A model generated the notes under the pieces. The model was given only the letters and a program-made list of their open reading frames with translations. It had not been told where the DNA came from and ran no database searches. Below are positions 1-4,711 of a DNA stretch of 8,088 nucleotides, piece by piece (position 1 is the first letter of the stretch; each line of letters starts with the position of its first letter). The translations under genes were made by a program, and so were the position numbers. This stretch comes from an uncultured Oscillospiraceae bacterium. Its GTDB lineage: Bacteria > Bacillota > Clostridia > Oscillospirales > Ruminococcaceae. Where the stretch lies: assembly GCA_900542145.1 (NCBI GenBank), contig UQMF01000042.1:1-8088 (forward strand), given 5' to 3'.

Positions 1-224
1 TCGCGGCGCCGCTGTATCTCCTCGCGCTTGAGTTCTATGCGGCGCTCCAGGTCAACGCGCCTTTCGGCAAGTTCGCCGACCTTGTCCGACGTCCCGGAGT
101 TGCTCCCGTTGCTCGGCTGCGGCGAACGTACCAGCGAGCGGCAGCGGAGCCGTTCAAGCTCCTGCTCCCACATACGCAGCTCCCGGTGGAGGTAATATAT
201 CTGTTCTAGTTCTTCACGGGTCAT
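1..224 (-). CDS. DUF1492-type phage protein, N-terminal part (cut by window edge)
   Basis: The first 74 residues are visible and the gene runs off the left edge. The protein begins MTREELEQIYYLHREL, a charged helical segment likely to form a coiled coil. A Ser/Gly/Asn-rich spacer follows (about residues 35-46), then SDKVGELAERRVDLE (46-60) and a second charged helix. This helix, short 'SxSDKVGE' spacer, helix layout is what I know from DUF1492 proteins of Firmicutes phages. Those usually continue into a sigma-70 region-4-like helix-turn-helix and sit at the end of the early region as likely regulators of late transcription. The helix-turn-helix part would lie outside the window, so the regulatory role is inference. 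The ATG is chosen because GGAGG lies 10 nt upstream. It overlaps the preceding gene by 11 nt. Confidence 0.7.
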   Translation of the reverse strand, partial: MTREELEQIYYLHRELRMWEQELERLRCRSLVRSPQPSNGSNSGTSDKVGELAERRVDLERRIELKREEIQRRR

Positions 225-426
225 TGGTATCCACCCTCCTGTTCCATTTGTTAGCGGCTTCCTGCATAGTTTCGCTTGCGCTCTGCTGCCTGATTTCGAA
301 TGCGCAATTAAATATATCACTGTGTGAAACATAATAGCTCACGAAGCCGTTTTCCAGACACTCCAAGCGCATCATAATTACTTCGCCCCCGCAGAACGGA
401 CAGGGCTTAAGCTTGATTTCAGACAT
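214..426 (-). CDS. Small Lar-like zinc-ribbon protein (70 aa)
   Basis: The protein starts MSEIKLKPCPFCGGEV, with a CPFCGG knuckle (C9, C12), a lone Cys at 41, and a C-terminal A-x-KWNRR motif (about 58-64). This layout matches the Lar restriction-alleviation family and its many phage relatives, where a second metal-binding pair sits in the middle and the 'A...WNRR' helix closes the domain. In E. coli, Lar of the Rac prophage lowers type I restriction and promotes modification. Whether this copy does so is unknown. Only one mid-domain Cys is seen; His35 might supply the fourth ligand. ATG 426 is preferred over the in-frame GTG at 435 because GGAGG sits 8 nt before the ATG and overlaps the GTG. 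It overlaps the preceding gene by 8 nt. Confidence 0.75.
   Translation of the reverse strand: MSEIKLKPCPFCGGEVIMMRLECLENGFVSYYVSHSDIFNCAFEIRQQSASETMQEAANKWNRRVDTNDP
222..239 (-). promoter_or_regulatory. RBS/start junction of the DUF1492-type gene
   Basis: Reads GGAGGGTGGATACCAATG. The Shine-Dalgarno lies inside the end of the upstream Lar-like gene, whose last residues are VDTNDP. It resembles the junctions at 424-439 and 898-913, but has an extra two bases and more differences. Confidence 0.6.
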
Positions 427-694
427 CTGTGTCACCTCCGCGTTTCAAGGCTTTTTGAACAGCCACAGACACAGTGTTATCCATAACGCTACCGAGATAT
501 TTGTCGCAACTTCTGCAATATGCTTTGCCGTGGTAAGATTTGTCCTTGTAATTCAGCCCATCATACAGGGTGTCATTATCTGCTTCTGAGCCGTCAAAAC
601 ACTCGTTATAACGTATCACGCCACAGACATATTCTTTTGTGTAGTATTCCTCGCAGCCGCAAAATGGGCACTCGGTTAAGTCAGAAAACTTCAT
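419..694 (-). CDS. Small two-CxxC zinc-ribbon protein (91 aa), function unknown
   Basis: Starts MKFSDLTECPFCGCEEYY. CxxC pairs at C9/C12 (CPFCGC) and C60/C63 (CRSC) should bind one zinc as a ribbon. Two more cysteines (C24, C32) lie in a loop rich in Asp and Tyr. The C-terminal third is helical (SVAVQKALKRGG) and the protein ends GGDTDV, because the end of the gene also carries the next gene's Shine-Dalgarno. The fold is a treble-clef or Lar-type ribbon by appearance, but I do not recognise a named family. ATG 694 follows AAGGTG by about 6 nt. The alternative GTG at 712 would overlap the preceding stop and has no clear ribosome binding site. The gap to the preceding gene is 11 nt. Confidence 0.72.
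   Translation of the reverse strand: MKFSDLTECPFCGCEEYYTKEYVCGVIRYNECFDGSEADNDTLYDGLNYKDKSYHGKAYCRSCDKYLGSVMDNTVSVAVQKALKRGGDTDV
424..439 (-). promoter_or_regulatory. RBS/start junction, copy of a recurring module
   Basis: Reads GGAGGTGACACAGATG. It is identical at 14 of 16 positions to the junction at 898-913 and serves the Lar-like gene. It decides the ATG at 426. Confidence 0.75.
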
Positions 695-705
695 TCTATC
701 ACCTT

Positions 706-900
706 CTAGCACGATGTCCCATCAATGTACACGCCGTCTACGTTCTTGTTGGGGTGCCCCAGTATCACATACGCGCCGTTAATCGGTATGCCATCGTCGT
801 TAATGGGGTTATCGTCACAGCACAGGAGGCGTACCTCCATACTGCCATAGCCTTTATCAGCTAATGCTGTGAGCTGCTTTATAAGTTTGTCAAGCGTCAT
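706..900 (-). CDS. Small phage protein (64 aa), function unknown
   Basis: Starts MTLDKLIKQLTALADKGYGS and continues with a beta-rich, Asp/Asn-rich half (GAYVILGH around 42-49), ending GTSC. The short N-terminal helix, 'KGYG', then strands is a common pattern of small hypothetical proteins in Clostridia phages. No catalytic or metal motif is convincing; C27, C28 and C64 are the only cysteines. ATG 900 has GGAGG 8 nt upstream and overlaps the preceding gene by 11 nt. An in-frame reading from 945 exists but would lie almost wholly within the upstream gene and lacks a better ribosome binding site. Confidence 0.7.
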   Translation of the reverse strand: MTLDKLIKQLTALADKGYGSMEVRLLCCDDNPINDDGIPINGAYVILGHPNKNVDGVYIDGTSC

Positions 901-1198
901 TTGTGTCGCCTCCGTCCAATTTAATCCGCTTCTTCCACCATTCAACCGCTTCTTCTTTTGTCGAGAATCCGTATCCCGTGAGATATTCTTTTCGCGGAGT
1001 GTTCAAGTCATGCCCGTGTATTCCGTCATTAAGGCAATATCTCGGACAACCGATAGACCAGCCAAACCAAAAGCCGTCAACGGTATCACCGTGAAGATAC
1101 GCCTTTGCTCCGCATACAGGGCAGTTCGGAAGCTGCTTCACCATTTCTTCTGGTGCTTCTTCGTCCTTCCGAACGAGCACTATATCTACGTTACTCAT
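890..1198 (-). CDS. Zinc-ribbon protein resembling Lar family (102 aa)
   Basis: Starts MSNVDIVLVRKDEEAPEE. Metal-binding pairs are visible at C26/C29 (NCPVCGAK) and C51/C55 (GCPRYC), separated by an aromatic stretch (GFWFGWS). The closing segment GFSTKEEAVEWWKKRIK (78-93) corresponds to the 'S..EA...WN.R' helix that ends Lar-type proteins. This is therefore probably a longer Lar-like ribbon; anti-restriction activity is inference only. ATG 1198 is chosen because the longer open frame (to 1360) runs backwards through the upstream gene and is its shadow. GGAGG lies about 14 nt before this ATG, which is long. It overlaps the upstream gene by 8 nt. Confidence 0.72.
   Translation of the reverse strand: MSNVDIVLVRKDEEAPEEMVKQLPNCPVCGAKAYLHGDTVDGFWFGWSIGCPRYCLNDGIHGHDLNTPRKEYLTGYGFSTKEEAVEWWKKRIKLDGGDTNDA
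898..913 (-). promoter_or_regulatory. RBS/start junction, copy of a recurring module
   Basis: Reads GGAGGCGACACAAATG. It supplies the start of the 64-aa gene and encodes the GGDTN tail of the upstream protein. It nearly matches the junction at 424-439. Confidence 0.75.
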
Positions 1199-1559
1199 TG
1201 TTCTGCCATTCCCCTCCGTCCATCTTAGCGCCGCAGTTCGGGCAGTAGCGGTAAGAGCACATAAATGCATCCCACAAACCTTTTTCTGCTTCTTCCTCGG
1301 TTGCGGCCTCGTATGCAATCTCACAGATACTGCATGCCGCAAAGGTGTAATCTCCGTCAATGTTCAGCCACTCGCCATGCACCACCGGCGCGACATCGGC
1401 GGCAGGCGAATCTTTCGGAATGACGATGAAGTCTTTCGCCAGCTCCTCAATGTGAGCCTCTGTCCAGACTGGCTCATCATCTGCCGAAACAGAGCTAATG
1501 TACCAGTCCTGGAGATAGCCCTCACCGACCGCCTCGCTCTTGTCTATGTATTCACTCAT
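1191..1559 (-). CDS. Phage zinc-ribbon protein, 'CPNCGAKMDG' type (122 aa)
   Basis: The N-terminal half is acidic and mostly helical (MSEYIDKSEAVGEGYLQDWY). A linker ending PAADVAPVVHGEW (52-64) leads into a zinc ribbon with C76/C79 (CSIC) and C106/C109 (YCPNCGAKMDGG). The 'ADV.PV.HG.W ... YCPNCGAKMDG' signature is very common in Clostridia phage and prophage proteins. Its function has not, to my knowledge, been established; nucleic-acid or protein binding is the usual guess. An inserted acidic helix (ATEEEAEKGL, about 86-95) separates the two knuckles. ATG 1559 follows AGGTGAGCGGGA. The gap to the upstream gene is 10 nt. Confidence 0.8.
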   Translation of the reverse strand: MSEYIDKSEAVGEGYLQDWYISSVSADDEPVWTEAHIEELAKDFIVIPKDSPAADVAPVVHGEWLNIDGDYTFAACSICEIAYEAATEEEAEKGLWDAFMCSYRYCPNCGAKMDGGEWQNNE

Positions 1560-1569
1560 TCCCGCTCAC

Positions 1570-2262
1570 CTACAGCCTTTCAAATTCTATCACCCACACC
1601 CACGGATTTGCCTCCCAGCCGTAATCTTCAAGCGCGGATTCTTTGACGGAGGTATCCCATAGCAGCGCAAATTCAGTTTGAGCAATCTCCATATCTCCGG
1701 CATGAACAGCCATTGAAGTAAGCCCCTCTTTTCTGATACCATCTGCGGTAATTTCCTGCAATTGCTCAACCCTGACATCAGTCACCCGGAGGAATATCCG
1801 CGCTGCTTCTTTCGGCATATGGATTGATGGTTTCCATGTTTCAAGTCCAGGCGGCTGCTCGTTTTCGGCGAAAGAAGCTTTATATCCAATGCAGCCATAT
1901 TCGTGTTTCTTGTGGTCGAATGTCATTCGCGCTGTAGGTTCTCCGTAGCCTTTTTCTGGCTCATTCAATCCACAATCCCAGCACGGACACCAACACCACG
2001 TTTCCCGCACATAGAGGATATCCCCCTTATATGCTGGCTGAGTTTGTGGATTATCAAAACTGTTCTCATCTTCGTCGTAATCATAAACGCCCATAAACGC
2101 GTCGTCTGACACCCTATGTGTGACATAAAATCCATACGCATTTTTGCTTTTGGGCTTTACACAACGGCGCGTGACTGTCTTTAACCCGTCCAGAATAGCC
2201 CGAACCATCTCCGTGTTAAACAGAATAGGCTTGGCAACCGCAAGCAATTCATCTCTGGTCAT
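1570..2262 (-). CDS. ASCH/PUA-like phage protein (230 aa)
   Basis: Starts MTRDELLAVAKPILFNTEMV. Recognisable blocks are PILFNTEMVRAILDGLKTVTRR (12-33), GDILYVRETW (80-89), WKPSIHMPKEAARIFLRVTDVRVE (143-166) and YGWEANPWVWVIEFERL (214-230). These define a widespread phage family often labelled 'morphogenetic protein' or hypothetical. The 'K..T.R', 'GD.l.vrE' and 'v..v' pattern is that of ASCH/PUA-like domains, which bind RNA or modified nucleic acid, so I regard an ASCH-like fold as likely and a structural role as doubtful. A Cys-rich insert WCWCPCWDC (C90, C92, C94, C97) could bind metal. The start at 2262 is supported by GGAGG 7 nt upstream. An in-frame ATG at 2307 also has a GGAGG, so a 15-residue longer form cannot be excluded. 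Confidence 0.78.
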   Translation of the reverse strand: MTRDELLAVAKPILFNTEMVRAILDGLKTVTRRCVKPKSKNAYGFYVTHRVSDDAFMGVYDYDEDENSFDNPQTQPAYKGDILYVRETWCWCPCWDCGLNEPEKGYGEPTARMTFDHKKHEYGCIGYKASFAENEQPPGLETWKPSIHMPKEAARIFLRVTDVRVEQLQEITADGIRKEGLTSMAVHAGDMEIAQTEFALLWDTSVKESALEDYGWEANPWVWVIEFERL

Positions 2263-2303
2263 TCGCTCACCTCCAGCAGTTCCGGGTTGTCGTAGTATCT
2301 CAC
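2259..2303 (-). CDS. Possible 14-codon mini-ORF between rusA and the ASCH-like gene
   Basis: A GTG start would give VRYYDNPELLEVSE and a TGA stop. Its start overlaps the rusA stop as GTGA and its stop overlaps the next ATG as ATGA, the same coupling used elsewhere in this operon. GGAGG lies 10 nt before the GTG. A competing reading is the ATG at 2307 in another frame, which simply extends the ASCH-like protein. I cannot tell from one sequence whether the mini-ORF is translated. Confidence 0.25.
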   Translation of the reverse strand: MRYYDNPELLEVSE

Positions 2304-2716
2304 GCATTGATATCCTCCAATCTGACTCGCAAGTGCGGCTCTTCGCCGTAGGATTTGATTACACGCGCGTCGTAAACGCACTTATCATCGTCGTAAGCAA
2401 CGCCGTTCAGCGCGTCGCAGACAAGCTTCCCGATGTTGTCCCAGTCCGGCTTTTTGGTCGGACGTATCTTTCCGCTGAGCATATCTGCGCGCTTGTATTT
2501 TGGCGCGCTCTTCGGAATACCCATCACCGCGAAAATAGTAATGCGAAGCTGCGAACCCTCCGGTAACCTGTCACGGCACTGCTTACGGTATTCCCACTGG
2601 ATGAGCTGTTCGTGCAGCTTTGTTTCCCTGGGCGTGTATGTAGTGCCGGATACTCTGCTGTGCCTAGGGCGCTGTTTGCCGAACGGCTCGCCCGGGACCG
2701 TGAATTCAATCTGCAT
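2300..2716 (-). CDS. rusA: RusA-family Holliday junction resolvase
   Basis: RusA resolves four-way DNA junctions left by recombination or replication, acting as a dimer with metal-dependent acidic residues. The protein is 138 aa, close to the family's usual 120-140. It begins MQIEFTVPGEPFGKQRPR, the typical opening 'f.v.G.P..K.RPR'. The core is KKPDWDNIGKLVCDALNG (88-105) followed by YDDDKCV (108-114). D91, D93, K97 and one of D109-D111 match the catalytic Asp/Lys set known for E. coli RusA. It follows the DUF4373 gene after 1 nt, with GGAGG 7 nt before the ATG. With RecT and SSB it completes a phage recombination set: RecT makes joint molecules and RusA cuts branched intermediates. Confidence 0.93.
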   Translation of the reverse strand: MQIEFTVPGEPFGKQRPRHSRVSGTTYTPRETKLHEQLIQWEYRKQCRDRLPEGSQLRITIFAVMGIPKSAPKYKRADMLSGKIRPTKKPDWDNIGKLVCDALNGVAYDDDKCVYDARVIKSYGEEPHLRVRLEDINA

Positions 2717-2717
2717 T

Positions 2718-3503
2718 CTATCCCTCCTCCGAATACTGCTTCCTGAGTTCTTCCATGATGTCTGCCTGGTTTATGCTGCTGGTGTTCTCCGGCACTCCGT
2801 CCGCAGCGAGCCATTCGGCTATTCTCGCGTAGGAGATCTCACCGGATATTCCTTTGCGCTGCTGCCAGGACTGGTATTTCAGCTCGTACTGGCTTACGGC
2901 ACGCTCACCATATTTACGGGCAAGATGTTCACGGGTAGGGGAAGGAGCAGGCGGCGCAGCCGTCCTGCTTTCCTTTCCTTTACTTTTCTTTTCTTTACTT
3001 TCCTTTGTGGGATTATTGCATACACTAACCGGGGTTTCTGCCGCAATAACCGGGGTTTCTGCAACATTAACCGGAGTTTCGGGCGCACTTTTTAAACCTC
3101 CCTGAGCACTTTTTTCAAGAAGGCTGTATTCTTCAATTTTTGGCAGGTTACGTTCTTTTGCTTTCAGGTATCGCAACTGAATACTTCGAGAGGTTATCAC
3201 GTTATTCTGCATAAGCTCTGATGAAAAGAGATTACACTTAGCACAATAAAGGATAACGTCTTTTACTGCCTTCTTGTCCCTTGCCCATCTGTTTCCGATG
3301 GACTTGATCAGCAGCCCTGCGAGCTTATCCAGACTATCGAAGCGGTAATAATAACCGTTCTTGTAGATAAGACACAGCAGGCGCAAATAAATCACTTCAC
3401 CCAAGGGACCATATTCATTCTGGAGGTCGAAGATCTTGTCGTCCTCAAAAATATCCACGTCCAAAGAAAAGTACTCCAAACCGGGTTTGATCGGTCGAGC
3501 CAT
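2718..3503 (-). CDS. DUF4373 (Lin1244/Lin1753-type) replication-associated protein
   Basis: The protein is 261 aa. The N-terminal domain (about 1-125) opens MARPIKPGLEYFSLDVDIFEDDKI, the hallmark of the Lin1244/Lin1753 N-terminal family found in Firmicutes phages. It is probably a winged-helix DNA-binding domain, with YGPLGEVIYLRLLCLIYKNGYYY (31-53) inside it. A variable linker follows (about 130-190), holding three ETPV repeats, a Lys/Glu/Ser tract and a Pro/Ala stretch. The C-terminal part (190-261) is helical and DnaD-like in position. Such proteins occupy the slot of phage replication initiator or helicase-loader accessory genes; the exact role here is inferred from position between ssb and rusA. 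AAGGAGG lies 5 nt before the ATG, and the gap to ssb is 15 nt. Confidence 0.82.
   Translation of the reverse strand: MARPIKPGLEYFSLDVDIFEDDKIFDLQNEYGPLGEVIYLRLLCLIYKNGYYYRFDSLDKLAGLLIKSIGNRWARDKKAVKDVILYCAKCNLFSSELMQNNVITSRSIQLRYLKAKERNLPKIEEYSLLEKSAQGGLKSAPETPVNVAETPVIAAETPVSVCNNPTKESKEKKSKGKESRTAAPPAPSPTREHLARKYGERAVSQYELKYQSWQQRKGISGEISYARIAEWLAADGVPENTSSINQADIMEELRKQYSEEG
2968..3006 (-). repeat. Purine-rich low-complexity tract (Lys/Glu/Ser linker)
   Basis: On the coding strand this is almost pure purine, built from GGAAAG and AAAGAAAAG-type units; the plus strand is pyrimidine except for two A residues. It encodes TKESKEKKSKGKES in the linker of the DUF4373 protein. Such tracts are prone to slippage, and it contains several GGA-type Shine-Dalgarno-like cores that probably have no function. 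Confidence 0.7.
3027..3089 (-). repeat. Three tandem 21-bp repeats in the DUF4373 gene
   Basis: On the plus strand, units start at 3027, 3048 and 3069, each beginning AACCGGGGTTTC or AACCGGAGTTTC. They encode three heptapeptides: APETPVN, VAETPVI and AAETPVS (residues 140-160). Because the unit is 21 bp, gain or loss of a copy keeps the frame, so this looks like a length-variable linker. Confidence 0.9.
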
Positions 3504-3518
3504 CTTTTCCTCCTTGGT

Positions 3519-3944
3519 TTAAAACGGATAATCGTCATTCGGACCGTAGTCCGGTGCCGATGTGCTCTGCGGTGCAGGTGTGGGAGCCGGTATCGGCGCG
3601 GATACTTCCGGAGCAGTGTTCACGGACTTCTCGCCCGTGAAGCTCACGCGCTCAGCGACGATCTCATACCATGTAGCCTGATTCCCGGATTTGTCCGTAT
3701 ACTGCCGGGTCTGCATTTCGCCCTCGACCAGGATCATCTTACCCTTGCCAAAGTACTTGTTGACAAGCTCCCCGGTGGAGCGCCACGCGACCACATTGAA
3801 GAAATCCGTCTTGCGTTCTTCGCCTTTCTGCTGGAACCTGCGTTCAACAGCTATCCGGAATGTGCAGACATTCACGCCGTTCGGGGTCGTTTTCAGTTCC
3901 GGGTCGGAACATATGCGCCCCATCATTATCACTTTGTTGTACAT
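3519..3944 (-). CDS. ssb: Single-stranded DNA-binding protein (SSB)
   Basis: SSB coats single-stranded DNA and recruits replication and recombination proteins through its C-terminal tip. At 141 aa this is the usual size. The OB-fold spans about 1-105: MYNKVIMMGRICSDPELK, then NVCTFRIAVER (25-35), DFFNVVAWR (47-55), KGKMILVEGEMQTRQY (67-82) and WYEIVAERVSF (92-102). A Pro/Ala/Thr/Ser-rich linker (about 111-134) leads to the acidic tip NDDYPF. I prefer the ATG at 3944 over the in-frame ATG at 3950: the nearest GGAG ends 9 nt before 3944 but only 3 nt before 3950, and MYNKV fits family N-termini. It lies between the MBL hydrolase and the DUF4373 gene and probably serves both replication and RecT annealing. 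Confidence 0.96.
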   Translation of the reverse strand: MYNKVIMMGRICSDPELKTTPNGVNVCTFRIAVERRFQQKGEERKTDFFNVVAWRSTGELVNKYFGKGKMILVEGEMQTRQYTDKSGNQATWYEIVAERVSFTGEKSVNTAPEVSAPIPAPTPAPQSTSAPDYGPNDDYPF

Positions 3945-3947
3945 TTC

Positions 3948-3973
3948 CATGCACTCCTTTCATGCACTCCTTT
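3948..3973 (-). repeat. Tandem duplication of the ssb ribosome binding site and start codon
   Basis: On the coding strand the 13-base unit AAAGGAGTGCATG occurs twice without spacing (3961-3973, then 3948-3960). Each copy carries a Shine-Dalgarno and an ATG. The first ATG (3963) is out of frame with ssb and would give a 39-codon reading frame ending inside ssb; the second (3950) is in frame, two codons before the preferred start. Confidence 0.9.
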
Positions 3974-3975
3974 CG

Positions 3976-4004
3976 CTTATATTGTCCGTCGCGCGGAACT
4001 GCAA
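3976..4004 (-). promoter_or_regulatory. Weak sigma-70/sigma-A promoter candidate before ssb
   Basis: In the 65-nt gap between the MBL gene and ssb, TTGCAG (3999-4004) and TATAAG (3976-3981) are exactly 17 bp apart. The -10 element matches consensus at 5 of 6 positions, the -35 at only 3 of 6. A second TTGCAG lies 10 bp upstream (4009-4014). Transcription would begin near the first copy of the duplicated ribosome binding site, giving a very short leader. This is the only gap in the window large enough for an internal promoter. Chance occurrence is quite possible. Confidence 0.3.
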
Positions 4005-4015
4005 TTTACTGCAAA

Positions 4016-4711
4016 TCAGCAGACTTCCACTTCTACGCCGGTCAGCCGTTGTATTCTCCGACGGAATTCCGTCGCGTTGCTGTTTCCGTCCGAGAGATGG
4101 CAGAGCCAGATTTTCCGCAGCTTTGAGAGGTCACACGCCCGGAGGAAATCCTCCAGGTGGTCGATACTCATATGCGAGGATATAACGCGGTCCGCGAGCA
4201 TTCCCGGCACCTCACCGGATTCCACGCGCTGCCGCAGGATTTCCGGGTCGTAGTTAGCTTCACACAGGATATGCGTTATTCCGGTGAAGCGATATTTCAG
4301 ATAATACGAATCCGTAAAATACAGCAGCTTTTCGTCCGTGACCGTGCTTTTCAGCAGGAAGCCCAGCGGTTCCGGAGCGTCATGCTGAATATCGAATGGG
4401 AGCACCCGGAACGTCCCGACCGTGAACATTTTCATAGACTCCACCGGAACAGCGCCGCCGATATTTGCCGCACGAATGCACCCGGCGCTTGCACATACCG
4501 TTATTCCGCGGAACATAAGTTCGTGCGCGGATTTAACGTGATCGCCGTGGGAGTGCGTGACAAGGCATCCTGCCACGCTCCCTGGCTTGAAATCTATCCC
4601 CGAAAGTATCCGCCTTATCGGTACTCCGCAGTCCAGCAGAAGCCTTGTTGTGCCATCGGAAACTATGTAGCAATTGCCCTTGCTGGAGCTGCCTAAAACC
4701 TTGATATCCAT
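4016..4711 (-). CDS. MBL-fold metallohydrolase (phage RecT-associated type)
   Basis: A metallo-beta-lactamase-fold enzyme of 231 aa, probably a cytosolic nuclease or phosphodiesterase like the YycJ/WalJ group. It opens MDIKVLGSSSKGNCYIV, the typical first strands. The metal site is complete: THSHGDH (H53, H55, D57, H58), H110 in DIQHDA, D134 in FTDS and H205 in CHLSDGN; SSHMS (H180) is also conserved in YycJ-like proteins. MBL genes beside recT are common in Firmicutes phages, and a DNA-processing job that supplies single strands to RecT is plausible but not shown by sequence. The ATG overlaps the recT stop by one base (TAATG), with GAGG 7 nt upstream, so the two are probably translated together. 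Confidence 0.9.
   Translation of the reverse strand: MDIKVLGSSSKGNCYIVSDGTTRLLLDCGVPIRRILSGIDFKPGSVAGCLVTHSHGDHVKSAHELMFRGITVCASAGCIRAANIGGAVPVESMKMFTVGTFRVLPFDIQHDAPEPLGFLLKSTVTDEKLLYFTDSYYLKYRFTGITHILCEANYDPEILRQRVESGEVPGMLADRVISSHMSIDHLEDFLRACDLSKLRKIWLCHLSDGNSNATEFRRRIQRLTGVEVEVC

Noticed and set aside
1199..1360. Longer N-terminus for the 102-aa zinc-ribbon protein
   Set aside because: It overlaps the upstream zinc-ribbon gene in another frame and has an Arg/His-rich composition typical of a shadow frame.
3027..3089. CRISPR-like array
   Set aside because: The three units are contiguous 21-bp coding repeats without spacers, in frame within a protein linker.
2433..3095. Plus-strand open frame (220 aa) with hydrophobic, membrane-like stretches
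   Set aside because: It is antisense to rusA and the DUF4373 gene. The hydrophobic and Phe-rich segments are reverse readings of the Lys/Glu tract and other charged codons.
3844..3963. 39-codon frame from the first ATG of the duplicated ssb start
   Set aside because: It is out of frame with ssb and resembles no protein. It is mentioned only as a possible effect on ssb translation, not as a gene.
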